DNA of 64,000 nucleotides from Bacillus_BD sp963787345 (GCA_963787345.1 CAWBCW010000036.1:101033-165032); one strand, 5' to 3'. Shown: positions 43,069 to 52,626, counted from the stretch's first letter. Notes: generated by a model from the letters alone, not told the origin. Numbers and translations are program-made.

Positions 43069-43966
43069 CTATATTAAACTTGGCATCTGTTCGATAAATT
43101 TCTTCGTTAACAACGATTGGGTTCGATTGATATGATAAGTTAAATAAAAATACCGCTCCATTTTGAAGCTCTCGAGGGTATACATATGTATTTGTTTCAT
43201 TTTCGCATATTCTTTTGCGGCAATTTCAGACACAATCGAAACACCCATTCCCTCCGCCACAAACTGAATCGCACTTTGACTACTGTCTGTATAAGCAATC
43301 ACATTTAACTTTTCCTTCGTGATCTCATGCTTTTTCAAATATCGTTCTACCATTGCATTCGTACCTGAATCTGAATTCCTCATGATAAACGGGTACTTTA
43401 CAACATCTTTAAGATGAACCGGGGCTGATAATTCTATATCTAAGTGGGGTAATTAATGCCAACCTTTCCTTTAGAATTGGAGTAAAATGCAATTTGTCAT
43501 TTTCATACTTTTCCCCTACAATCCCAAGCTCTGCTGAACCATTCAACACCCTTTCAACTACACTCTTTGATGATGACTGATCCACATAAAAAATTACTTC
43601 CTCATATTCTTTTCTAAAGGCTTTGACCATTTTCGGGATGATAAATTGACTTGGAACTGAACTGGAAGCAATTCGGATGTTCCCTTTCATACTACTCATG
43701 CCTTCATTCAAATCAATTAATGCTTCATCTTTTAAATTTAATAATCTCACTGCCCATGTATATAAACGCTCCCCATACGGCGTCACAATACTTTCACGAC
43801 CAACACGGTCAAATAGAGTGACCCTTAAGGACTTTTCTAGCGAATGAATATGAGAGCTAACTGTTGATTGGCTTAAATATATATCTTGTGCTGCTTTTGA
43901 AAAGCTTTTATGCTCAACGACTTTTGTAAAAATAAAAAGTTGATGTAAATCCACTTTTTCATGCAC
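43069..43966 (-). pseudogene. LysR family regulator, frameshifted; probably selenium-metabolism associated
   Basis: The N-terminal 174 codons carry the helix-turn-helix (FSKAAQDIYLSQSTVSSHIHSLEKSLRVTLFDR) and half of the effector domain down to ERLALITP, then run out of frame and stop at 43409. The other half resumes in the next frame as LDIELSAPVHLKDVVKYPF and continues to 43069. One extra base near 43441-43450, where the minus strand reads ACCCCACTTAG, explains it; together they give a normal 295-300 residue LysR. The start is GTG at 43966 or 43954. Its place next to selA suggests the LysR type found with selenium genes. Confidence 0.85.
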
Positions 43967-44105
43967 CTCAAATAAATAAGTAGCATATCTCTAAAATACA
44001 GATAATTACTTATCGTAATAATAGATATATCGTAAACAATATTGACTTTAAATTCAATTTTATTATGCATATATTTGCCATCAATCATAAAAAAGGTGAT
44101 GATAA

Positions 44106-44288
44106 AACACTTTCAACAGTATAGATGTTCAGTATGCCCAACAAGAAAATGCTGCATTTTATAGCTCTGTTATTAAAGAATTAAAAGGACTCAGGATTGA
44201 CAAGCCACCTACTAAGACAGCACCGTATATGACTTTTCCTAGTTATGACTATGTGGAAGGACAATCGGGGGTTAAATTAATATACTAA
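44106..44288 (+). pseudogene. Decayed gene fragment of unknown family
   Basis: An open frame without a start codon, beginning after a stop, reads DVQYAQQENAAFYSSVIKEL then KGLRIDKPPTKTAP and YMTFPSYDYVEGQSGVKLIY before TAA. It looks like the C-terminal end of a real protein. In another frame a ribosome site AAAGGTG at 44090 leads to a 21-codon reading frame with two close Cys pairs (YRCSVCPTRKCC), possibly the shifted start of the same gene. I do not recognise the family. Nothing else is evident in 43967-44386. Confidence 0.4.
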
Positions 44289-44386
44289 TATAAACGAAAA
44301 GTTTGTCAGAACATTACGCTGAAGGGAAAAATTTTTAGGAAGTACCTTATCAGGAACCCCCTCTTTGATTCATTCCACTATTCGCC

Positions 44387-45796
44387 TTATTTTATCGACG
44401 CTAAAACCTTAATAATTATTTCTTCTTCTTCAATATTTACTGTTCTTAAATCTAGCAGGATCTCGTTCCTTTGGATTCGTACAATGATGGCAGGAGAATG
44501 GTTAACTCTTAATATCTTTGCCAGGTTTTCTGCGGATATTACATTATGCTTTAGAGCAACTACGAATGAGGGTAATAATACTTCAGGCATTGTTCCGCCT
44601 CCAACCTGGCTTGTTCCTTCCATTATCTTTATTTCATAAGAATTACAGGTTTTATTAAGCTTTTCCTTAAATCCCTCTGAACGCAGTTTCAATTCTTCTT
44701 TACTTTTTAACAAATCTCTAATGACTGGAACCTTTTTAAGTTCATCTTTTCCTTTTAGATAGTGAATTAATGTTCCCTCTAATGCAGCAAGAGTCATTTT
44801 ATCAACTCTTAAAACACGGGCTAACTGGTGTTTTTTTAGTTTATCAATTAAGTCTTTGTTACCGGCAATAATTCCTGCCTGAGGCCCTCCTAAAAGTTTA
44901 TCCCCGCTAAAAGAAACAAGATCAGCACCCATCTTCAGAACTTCTCCAACAACCGGCTCATCGCCAATCCCATGCTGACGAAAATCATATAAAACACCAC
45001 TGCCTAAATCTTCATAAAAAATAACCTGGTCATGTTGATTCGCTAAATCTACTAACTCTTGCGTTTCAACAGATTCAGTAAATCCATGTATTTTAAAATT
45101 ACTAGTATGTACTTTTAAGATCATTCGTGTCTCTTCATTGATTACACGTTCATAATCAAAAAGATGTGTTTTATTCGTGGTACCAACTTCAATAAGCTTC
45201 GCTCCGCTTTCTTCCATAATAGATGAAATTCGGAATGAACCTCCTATTTCAACCAATTGTCCTCTAGAAACAATCACTTCTTTATTTAATGCAAATGCAC
45301 GAAGGATAAAATATACTGCTGCTGCATTATTATTAACGACCATCGCTGCCTCTGCACCTGTAATCCTTTTAATTAAATCTTCCACATGACTATGTCTTGA
45401 GCCACGTACCCCCTCTTCCAATTTATATTCTAAATTGGAATATTGAGAGGCTATTTTTGTGACATGTTCTACTGTCTGTTCGCTTAACCGAGCTCTTCCT
45501 AAATTTGTATGTAAAATAGTGCCGGTCGCATTAATTGCATTTTTTAATGTATACTGAAATTGCTGTTGAATGGCTATTTCCGCTCGATTAAAGATTTCTG
45601 TAATAAACAATTCATTTCCAGGTTCTATTCCAGACCATTGATTTTGTAAAAACATTTGCCTTATATCGTTTAATTCATTCGTCAAAATTGCCGTCATGTT
45701 TTTATGATCAATCCCATATTGATTCATTAACGTGGAAAACCTTTCATCTTTCTGCAGTTCATGAATGGGAGGCAAATATTTCAATAATTGTCTCAT
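44387..45796 (-). CDS. selA: L-seryl-tRNA(Sec) selenium transferase SelA
   Basis: PLP enzyme of 469 residues that converts seryl-tRNA(Sec) to selenocysteinyl-tRNA(Sec). The N-terminal tRNA-binding helices (LKYLPPIHELQKDE) precede the catalytic core with NAINATGTILHTNLGRARLSE, EAAMVVNNNAAAVYFILRAFA and the PLP lysine in SFSGDKLLGGPQAGIIAG. I start at the ATG at 45796 behind GGAGGGA. Neither selB, selD nor tRNA-Sec is nearby, which is unusual; a frameshifted LysR gene follows. It is intact, so the cell may still make selenoproteins. Confidence 0.93.
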   Translation of the reverse strand: MRQLLKYLPPIHELQKDERFSTLMNQYGIDHKNMTAILTNELNDIRQMFLQNQWSGIEPGNELFITEIFNRAEIAIQQQFQYTLKNAINATGTILHTNLGRARLSEQTVEHVTKIASQYSNLEYKLEEGVRGSRHSHVEDLIKRITGAEAAMVVNNNAAAVYFILRAFALNKEVIVSRGQLVEIGGSFRISSIMEESGAKLIEVGTTNKTHLFDYERVINEETRMILKVHTSNFKIHGFTESVETQELVDLANQHDQVIFYEDLGSGVLYDFRQHGIGDEPVVGEVLKMGADLVSFSGDKLLGGPQAGIIAGNKDLIDKLKKHQLARVLRVDKMTLAALEGTLIHYLKGKDELKKVPVIRDLLKSKEELKLRSEGFKEKLNKTCNSYEIKIMEGTSQVGGGTMPEVLLPSFVVALKHNVISAENLAKILRVNHSPAIIVRIQRNEILLDLRTVNIEEEEIIIKVLASIK

Positions 45797-45954
45797 AACG
45801 TTCCCTCCAAAATAAAATAAATACCCATTTATTATATCCTTTTCACATTTTAAAATCTCATGTATACAATAACCCATTTTAAGGAGAATTAGAACATAAA
45901 AAAACCTTTAACTATCTATTTTAACGAGACCAGTTGTAAAGTAAACCTAAAAAA

Positions 45955-45986
45955 TGCCCCTTTAGATAAGCATATCCAAAGGGGCA
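45955..45986 (-). terminator. Terminator of glmS
   Basis: TGCCCCTTT pairs with AAAGGGGCA around a 14-base loop; TTTTTTA follows on the minus strand. Confidence 0.88.
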
Positions 45987-46021
45987 AAACGTTCCATCTT
46001 TATTTCATTTCCACACTTTTA

Positions 46022-47824
46022 TTATTCAACCGTAACACTTTTTGCTAAGTTCCTTGGCTTATCTACATCGCAGTCACGATGCAGGGCTGCGTAGTAGGCG
46101 AATAATTGTAATGGTACTGCCGAGATAAGGGGAGTTAATAATTCATGTACTTTTGGAATCACAAAGCGATCGCCAGCCATTTCTAGGCCCTTCATTGAGA
46201 TAATCAACGGGTTCGCTCCACGTGCGACAACTTCCTTTACATTTCCACGGATGCTTAAATTTACACTTTCTTGTGTCGCTAGCGCAATGACTGGGGTGCC
46301 CTCTTCAATTAAGGCAATGGTACCGTGCTTTAATTCTCCACCCGCAAATCCTTCTGCTTGAATATAGGAAATTTCCTTTAGCTTTAGAGCGCCTTCTAGA
46401 CAAACATAATAGTCGATGCCACGGCCGATAAAGAAGGCATTTCTCGTTGTTTGGACGTACTCCGCTGCTAGTTTCTCCATTTTTTCTTTTTCATCACAAA
46501 GAGTTTCCATGGCGTTAGCAACAATCCCTAATTCTCTTATTAAGTCTAATTCTATTTCTTTACCGTTTCTTTTCGCCGTTACTGCCGCAAGAATCGCCAA
46601 TACCGCTAATTGAGCTGTATAGGCCTTCGTTGAGGCAACCGCAATTTCCGGACCCCCATGCAACAATAAAGTATAGTCTGCTTCTCTTGATAAAGTCGAT
46701 CCTGGAACATTCGTAATCGTTAATGCTTGATGTCCAAGCTTTTTAATTTGAACCAATACCGCCCTGCTGTCAGCTGTTTCTCCACTTTGAGAGATAAAAA
46801 TAAACAATGGTTTTGCTGATAGCAATGGAATGTTGTAGCCAAACTCACTTGCAATATGAACTTCTACTGGAATTTTTGCCAATCTCTCAAAATATTGTTT
46901 TCCAACAAGCCCCGCATGATAAGAGGTTCCAGCTGCAATAATATAAATACGGTCGGCTTCACACATAGCCTCAATTATCTCAGGTTCAATTGTTAGTTCG
47001 CCTTCAGCATCTTGATATTCTTGGACAATTTTACGAATCACATGTGGCTGCTCATCAATTTCCTTCAACATAAAATGCGGGTAGGTCCCCTTTTCAATGT
47101 CGCTTACATCTAACTGTGCCGTAAAAGAAGCACGCTCAATAACCTGGCCTTGAAGATTTTTAATAGTTACCTCGTCTTTTTTCACAATAACGATTTCTTG
47201 ATCCATTAATTCGACAAATTGATCCGTTACTCCAAGCATCGCCATCGCGTCACTTGCTGCTACATTAAACTCTTCACCGATTCCGACTAATAAGGGGCTT
47301 TTATTTTTAGCTACATAGATAACATCAGGGTTATGTCCATCAAGTAATGCAATCGCGTAGGATCCCTTTAATTCTTTAAGTGTTTGGCAAAATGCCCCTT
47401 CAACAGAAAGGCCCTTATTCACGTTTATTTCAATAAGTTGAACGATAACTTCTGTATCTGTATCACTTTGCAGTCGGATATCCATTAAATATTCCTCTGT
47501 AAGCAATTCGGCGTTTTCGATCACACCATTATGCACAAGTGTGAAGCGGCCCGATACGCTTTTATGAGGATGAGCATTTAATTGACTTGGCACTCCATGC
47601 GTTGCCCAACGTGTATGGCCAATACCTATTGTTGATGGAAGGTCATAATCAACAATTTTTCTTAAATCGGCAATCCGGCCCTTTTCTTTAAAAACTTGAA
47701 CACCATCTTCACTCATAACAGCAATCCCCGCTGAATCATAGCCCCGATACTCAAGCTTTTCCAAACCTTTTAATAGCACTTCTTTCGCATCTTGGTTTCC
47801 AATATAACTAACAATTCCACACAT
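46022..47824 (-). CDS. glmS: Glutamine--fructose-6-phosphate aminotransferase GlmS
   Basis: Makes glucosamine-6-phosphate, the first step to UDP-GlcNAc for the cell wall. 600 residues, exactly the B. subtilis length. The glutaminase half begins MCGIVSYIG with the catalytic Cys after removal of Met; RGYDSAGIA, HTRWATHG and the two SIS sugar-isomerase domains (AAGTSYHAGLVGKQYFE and GRGIDYYVCLEGALKLKEISYIQAEGF) follow, ending KSVTVE. I start at 47824; reading further upstream enters the leader. A glmS ribozyme upstream cuts the mRNA when glucosamine-6-phosphate is high. Confidence 0.97.
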   Translation of the reverse strand: MCGIVSYIGNQDAKEVLLKGLEKLEYRGYDSAGIAVMSEDGVQVFKEKGRIADLRKIVDYDLPSTIGIGHTRWATHGVPSQLNAHPHKSVSGRFTLVHNGVIENAELLTEEYLMDIRLQSDTDTEVIVQLIEINVNKGLSVEGAFCQTLKELKGSYAIALLDGHNPDVIYVAKNKSPLLVGIGEEFNVAASDAMAMLGVTDQFVELMDQEIVIVKKDEVTIKNLQGQVIERASFTAQLDVSDIEKGTYPHFMLKEIDEQPHVIRKIVQEYQDAEGELTIEPEIIEAMCEADRIYIIAAGTSYHAGLVGKQYFERLAKIPVEVHIASEFGYNIPLLSAKPLFIFISQSGETADSRAVLVQIKKLGHQALTITNVPGSTLSREADYTLLLHGGPEIAVASTKAYTAQLAVLAILAAVTAKRNGKEIELDLIRELGIVANAMETLCDEKEKMEKLAAEYVQTTRNAFFIGRGIDYYVCLEGALKLKEISYIQAEGFAGGELKHGTIALIEEGTPVIALATQESVNLSIRGNVKEVVARGANPLIISMKGLEMAGDRFVIPKVHELLTPLISAVPLQLFAYYAALHRDCDVDKPRNLAKSVTVE

Positions 47825-47847
47825 AATACTTCTTTTCCTCCCTATAA

Positions 47848-47970
47848 AAGGGGACAAGAAGGCTGTATAACCTAAATAACTATGGCTGAAAAGTTGAAGA
47901 TCGATCGGTCGATGCATGAACTTTTGACAGGCATAGCAGATAGACTATAGGAGGACAATCTTGTCCCCTT
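47848..47970 (-). repeat. Long-range stem in the glmS leader, between ribozyme and start
   Basis: AAGGGGACAAGA (minus strand, 47970-47959) and TCTTGTCCCCTT (47859-47848) are perfect complements enclosing about 100 bases, which contain a second hairpin (AAAAGTT...AACTTTT with GATCGATCGGTCGATG between). The 3' arm ends 12 bases before the GGGAGG ribosome site. Confidence 0.6.
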
Positions 47971-47995
47971 ATCTCTTATTTTAATAAGAATCTTA

Positions 47996-48160
47996 ATAGG
48001 AAGTACATCTTTCCTTTTGTCCACTAAGTTACCTTAATGATTTAGAGAAAGACTTTACGGTTGTACTTCGTTCAACCGGGAGGCATCCGCCGAATTCTTC
48101 GATAAACCTCCTCCTCGTCAACTATATCTATTCTTCATAGATCATAGCCCAGGCGCTTTG
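47996..48160 (-). ncRNA. glmS ribozyme (glucosamine-6-phosphate activated)
   Basis: Minus-strand landmarks: the cleavage-site GCGCC with G1 at 48156, GTTGACGAGGAGGAGGTTTA and TCGAAGAATTCGGCGGATGC, CTCCCGGTTG...CAACCGTAAAG, and the P4 hairpin ending near GATGTACTTCC. These match the B. subtilis glmS ribozyme nearly base for base in the core. The cut falls about 330 bases before the glmS start. Confidence 0.95.
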
Positions 48161-48335
48161 ATAAAAGGATTCTTAACTTTTCTCCTTTCTTTAAGTTAGT
48201 TTCCAGCGAAGCAGAAACAGGAATATCATACAATAGTTTAAAACCTTCGTCAATATGAAGCGACCGACAACAATTAGATGTCACATCGGACCGAGTATTG
48301 CCCGATTAATATTAGAAACACCCCATTTATTTATC

Positions 48336-48468
48336 AAATTCACTTGTCGAATTTGCTTTCGGAGGCTTAACTTCATTTAGCGGGTATTTAAACCCTTACT
48401 GAATTAACAAAACTTGCATTCATCCATACACATTGAAGTGGAAGACTTCTGCTGAAAGAAGTTAAAGG
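48336..48468 (+). repeat. Dispersed hairpin repeat, copy 1 (shortened)
   Basis: Opens AAATTCACTTGTCGAATTT, lacks the middle hairpin, then CGGAGGCTTAACTTC, TTGCATTCATCC, GAAGTGGAAGACTTC and TGCTGAAAGAAGTTAAA. Lies between glmM and the glmS ribozyme, same strand orientation as copy 2. Confidence 0.78.
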
Positions 48469-48480
48469 TTTCAACAAAAT

Positions 48481-48523
48481 AAAATATGCATAAAGGAAAC
48501 TGAATGTTCCTCTATGCATATTT
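48481..48523 (-). terminator. Terminator of glmM
   Basis: AAATATGCATAAAGGAA pairs with TTCCTCTATGCATATTT (one bulge); minus strand continues TATTTTGTTG. Confidence 0.75.
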
Positions 48524-48531
48524 GACTCCCT

Positions 48532-49884
48532 TTATTCTTCTAAACCCATTTCTTCTTTAACAACATCCGCAATGCGGTTTACGTATGATTCACAAAGCTC
48601 TTCTGTTGAAGCCTCTGCCATGACACGAACTAATGGCTCTGTTCCAGAAGGACGTACTAAGATTCGTCCATCTCCATTCATTTCTTGTTCCACTTCTTGA
48701 ATGATCGCACTTACCTTTTCATTTTGTGTTACATGATATTTATCTTTAACACGAATATTAACTAGCCTTTGTGGAAATTTCTTCATTCCACTTGCAAGCT
48801 CTGATAAAGACTTCCCTGTTACTTTCATGATATTGACGAGTTGTACACCTGTTAAAAGGCCGTCACCTGTCGTATTGTAATCAAGAAAAATGATATGACC
48901 TGACTGCTCCCCGCCAAGGTTATAGCCATTCTTTTTCATTTCTTCCACGACATAGCGGTCCCCCACTGCCGTCGGAATACTATGAATCCCCTGTGCTTCC
49001 AGAGCTTTATAAAACCCAAGATTACTCATGACCGTAGATACAACCGTACCATTTTTTAATTGTCCATTTTCCTTCAAATATTTAGCACAGATATACATAA
49101 TTTGATCCCCATCGACGATATCACCATTCTCATCAATTGCGATTAACCGATCTCCATCGCCATCAAAGGAAAGACCTACATCTGCTCCTTTTTCTCTTAA
49201 AAACTTGGATAACGCTTCAGGGTGTGTGGATCCGACCCCTTCATTAATATTTAAACCATTTGGTGACGCACCCATTGTCGATAAATCAGCATCTAGATCG
49301 GCGAATAAATACGTTGCAAGCGATGATGTTGCCCCATGCGCACAATCTAATGCAATATGAATATCTGAAAAGTCTTCATCAGCCGTTTGTTTTAGATGTT
49401 GTAAATACTTTTGACTGCCTTCAAAATAATCATTGACTTGTCCAAGATCAGCGCCTACTGGACGCGGCAGAAAATCTTCTGTTAAATCCATTAAACTCTC
49501 GATTTCTAATTCCTGTTCATCGGATAGTTTAAAACCATCTGGTCCAAAAAATTTAATTCCATTATCCGCAACCGGGTTGTGTGATGCAGATATCATGACA
49601 CCTGCTTGAGCACCTGTTGCTTTTGTTAAATAAGACACACCTGGTGTTGAAATGACGCCTAATCGCATAACTTCCGCCCCAATTGAAAGAAGTCCCGCCA
49701 CTAGCGCCCCTTCCAACATATGACCTGATATACGCGTATCACGTCCAATAAGTACTTTTGGGCGTTGTTCTGTATCCTTCGTTAATATATATCCACCAAA
49801 TCTACCTAGTTTAAAAGCCAGTTCAGGTGTTAGCTCACTATTTGCCACACCACGAACTCCGTCTGTTCCGAAATATTTACCCAT
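48532..49884 (-). CDS. glmM: Phosphoglucosamine mutase GlmM
   Basis: Converts glucosamine-6-phosphate to glucosamine-1-phosphate on the way to UDP-GlcNAc. 450 residues; the opening GKYFGTDGVRGVAN, the catalytic phosphoserine loop GVMISASHNPVADNGIKFFG, the metal loop SFDGDGDRLIAID, and the phosphate-binding RPSGTEPLVRVMAEA are all intact. Part of the conserved cdaA-cdaR-glmM block; c-di-AMP synthase CdaA binds and is inhibited by GlmM in related bacteria. A 310-base gap with a repeat separates it from cdaR. Confidence 0.97.
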   Translation of the reverse strand: MGKYFGTDGVRGVANSELTPELAFKLGRFGGYILTKDTEQRPKVLIGRDTRISGHMLEGALVAGLLSIGAEVMRLGVISTPGVSYLTKATGAQAGVMISASHNPVADNGIKFFGPDGFKLSDEQELEIESLMDLTEDFLPRPVGADLGQVNDYFEGSQKYLQHLKQTADEDFSDIHIALDCAHGATSSLATYLFADLDADLSTMGASPNGLNINEGVGSTHPEALSKFLREKGADVGLSFDGDGDRLIAIDENGDIVDGDQIMYICAKYLKENGQLKNGTVVSTVMSNLGFYKALEAQGIHSIPTAVGDRYVVEEMKKNGYNLGGEQSGHIIFLDYNTTGDGLLTGVQLVNIMKVTGKSLSELASGMKKFPQRLVNIRVKDKYHVTQNEKVSAIIQEVEQEMNGDGRILVRPSGTEPLVRVMAEASTEELCESYVNRIADVVKEEMGLEE

Positions 49885-49958
49885 TATCTATTTATCGCTC
49901 CTTCATGGATTTCCCTGTCTAAGTATAGTTGATCCATTCATCTATTTGACCATTTACC

Positions 49959-50148
49959 AAATTTGCCTCAGCGAATTTACGCTCAGATTTTATCGAGCTC
50001 GCTCGATAAAGTTCCTTTGAAAATCTGTAGCACCCGCCGGAGGCTTTAACTTCATTCAGCCGAGACTTGAACACCACTGCATTAGATAAATTCTTGCATT
50101 CATCTCTACTTTCATAAAAGTGGAAGACTTGTACTGAAGGAAGTTAAA
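49959..50148 (+). repeat. Dispersed hairpin repeat, copy 2
   Basis: Full-length copy of about 190 bases: AAATTTGCCTCAGCGAATTT, hairpin TTTATCGA-GCTCGC-TCGATAAA, CCGCCGGAGGCTTTAACTTC, TTGCATTCATC, AAAGTGGAAGACTTG, ACTGAAGGAAGTTAAAA. It fills the gap between cdaR and glmM. Confidence 0.82.
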
Positions 50149-50194
50149 AATGGATTTATTGTGTATCAAGATTTTCTTTAGCATCTTATCTTCA

Positions 50195-51513
50195 TTACGT
50201 ACTGGAACCTTCCTTTTCAGAAATAGAAATACTTACTGATTGATTGTCTGCTTTCCAACTAACACCTTCTGGTCCTTCTATCGTCAACTCCACTTTATGG
50301 ACCCCAGGAGATAAATTCGCTACATTCGCAAATACTTGAAAGTCATCATGTTTTAAATTTGCCAAAGCAGCACTCGTTCCTACCACATTTAAACTCGTTC
50401 TTTCATTAGAAGGTTCTTGTATCGTTGCTGTGAACTCATCTGATAATCCATTAAATTCGATCGGGATGCCTGATAATACTCTCGTTACAGGTTCCTCTTC
50501 TTCCTCTGTCGTTGTCGTTTCTTCCGTGTTTTTTCTTGCGTGTCTTGTGTCACTTCATTAACCTTAACCACAATAGCTGCAACTATCTGTTCAGGAACTA
50601 CTCCCTTTATCCCCTCTGAAACGATAACCGGAAGAGTCATCTCGGTGGATTCATTTATTTTACTCAAATCTACTTCTACTCTTACATTTTCAACTTGATT
50701 TAGTGTCTCGTTACTACCTGAAATCGTCGCTTCCTTTTTATCCAATGTAATCGATTCAATCAAAATTCCTTGTGGAGGAGATCCCTTTTCAACAATTTCA
50801 ATCGGGACGGATTTCGTTAATCTTTCTATTGGAATGGTCACTTTCACAGACTCTCGTTCAAGAGTAACATTTAATTTATTCATATCCTTATCTAAAACCG
50901 TTATCGGTGCTGTTCTATTTACCGTTCCAGTTGTTCCTTTCGCCAATTCAACAATTGCTTTCACATACGTGATTTGTTCCATCACATCTTTCCCACCACT
51001 AATGGTGACCTTCTTCGGATCAATAACTGCTGAACCTGCTTCATAACCTTCAGCAAGCATCTTTTGATCATACTCTACTTCAACACTAAATTCTTTTGTC
51101 TCTTTTTCTTGTACATTTACATCGATATAAGCGGGATTAACGGTAGGGGTTATGCTATCAGATAAACCTTTTACTTTTAGCATTACGCGCTGTTTCCCAA
51201 CCTTTGCCTTTGTTAAATCAACAAATACTTCAAAGTCCTTCTGTGTTTTAGCTGCTTGAACATTCGGTGTTGGTCCCTCTAATGTGACTTCCACCATTTC
51301 AGGAACACCCGTAACGACAAGGTTTTCAGTATCATAATAGCTTTTTACTGGAATTCCAGCGATGATGGCCGCGTCGGAGTCGCCCGGTACATTCACATCG
51401 TTCGTTCCCATATTCTCATCATAAACAGAACCAAATAGAAGAAAGGCTAAAACTAATGCAACTAATTTCATAAATGTTCGATTTTCTGTCAGTTGATTAA
51501 GCCATTTATCCAT
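50195..51513 (-). pseudogene. cdaR: CdaA regulator CdaR (YbbR), frameshifted before the last domain
   Basis: Membrane-anchored regulator of the diadenylate cyclase CdaA. An N-terminal helix (FMKLVALVLAFLLFGSV) and three YbbR domains run in frame to about residue 318; then the frame drifts into a false basic tail and stops at 50485. The fourth YbbR domain continues in another frame from TEETTTTEEEEEPVTRVLSG to SISISEKEGSST at 50195. Restoring one A to the run of six A (50534-50529, minus strand) rejoins them into about 440 residues. It overlaps cdaA by 8 bases. Either a recent mutation or a homopolymer error. Confidence 0.9.
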
Positions 51514-52333
51514 CTTTTTTGCCCCTCCAATTCCATCGAGTAGGAGAAACTGACTTTAACGTCGGGGATACGAGAATTTCATTTGAAAGCATTTCTCTAA
51601 AGGTTTCTTTGCTGAGCTCTCTATGTAAATTACCATTTTTCGTAAGTGAGACATTACCTGTTTCCTCTGAAACAACAACTGTCAAACTATCGGTTACTTC
51701 ACTAATTCCAATTGCTGCACGGTGTCTCGTACCAAGCTCTTTTGAGATAAATGGACTCTCTGATAGAGGTAAGTAACAAGCTGCCGCAGCCACCCGATCT
51801 CTTTGGATAATGACAGCTCCATCGTGTAATGGTGTATTCGGAATGAAGATATTGATCAGAAGTTCGGATGAAATCCTTGAATCCATTTCAATTCCTGTCT
51901 CGATATAATCTCCCATTCCGGTTTCTCTTTCAATTGAAATTAGGGCACCAATTCTCCTTTTCGCCATATAATCTACAGCCTTAATAATGGATTCAATAAG
52001 TTTTTCTTTAACTTCCTCCTCTTGTAATCCACTCCTCGAGAAGAATTTTGCTCTCCCTATTTGTTCAAGTCCCCTTCGTATTTCTGGCTGGAATATGATA
52101 ATAATTGCCAAAAATCCCCAAATTAGAATTTGATCGGTGAGCCAAAACAAAGTTTGAAAATGGAAATATTCACTGACCAGACGGACAATTAATATAATAA
52201 ATATTCCGTTTAAAAGTTGAACTGCCTTCGTCCCTCTAACAATCATAATCACTTTATATATGACGTACCAAACGAGGAGAATGTCAACTGCATTCGCTAA
52301 ATAAGTCATCAATGGGAGATCTGATAAGCTCAT
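51506..52333 (-). CDS. cdaA: Diadenylate cyclase CdaA
   Basis: Membrane-bound enzyme of 275 residues that makes c-di-AMP from two ATP. Three N-terminal helices (AVDILLVWYVIYKVIMIV, LLNGIFIILIVRLVSEYF, LIWGFLAIIIIFQPEI) precede the DisA_N catalytic domain with the DGA motif (NTPLHDGAVII) and RHR motif (LGTRHRAAIG). I start at the ATG at 52333 behind GGAGGAAG. CdaR is encoded directly after it with overlap, GlmM next. c-di-AMP controls potassium and osmolyte transport, including OpuA-type CBS importers in related bacteria. Confidence 0.96.
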   Translation of the reverse strand: MSLSDLPLMTYLANAVDILLVWYVIYKVIMIVRGTKAVQLLNGIFIILIVRLVSEYFHFQTLFWLTDQILIWGFLAIIIIFQPEIRRGLEQIGRAKFFSRSGLQEEEVKEKLIESIIKAVDYMAKRRIGALISIERETGMGDYIETGIEMDSRISSELLINIFIPNTPLHDGAVIIQRDRVAAAACYLPLSESPFISKELGTRHRAAIGISEVTDSLTVVVSEETGNVSLTKNGNLHRELSKETFREMLSNEILVSPTLKSVSPTRWNWRGKKDG

Positions 52334-52626
52334 TGTTCTTCCTCCATCTAGTTTAATAAAACGTTGGTACAAATATTAGCCAATACATTCTCTTTTATAT
52401 TACTCTAATTATTCACCACACCATTATACCATAATTGCCCTATATCCTGCTTTTTGAACCCCCCCTCTATGAATTCCACCTATTATTTTTTAGTATGGCA
52501 CGATAAATATAAATGTGTGATCTAAATTCGCCATTAGTACACACGCTCATTACGTTATTCTTTCAGAATAGAACCCATTCACACGCATACTAATGGCTTA
52601 TTTTCAACCGGTCCTTTAGTAAAGAA

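Noticed and set aside
45800..46020. tRNA-Sec (selC) near selA
   Set aside because: No cloverleaf with a long variable arm and TCA anticodon is seen in the flanks of selA.
47825..47990. T-box leader before glmS
   Set aside because: No AGGGUGGNACCGCG-like block; the region is the spacer after the glmS ribozyme.
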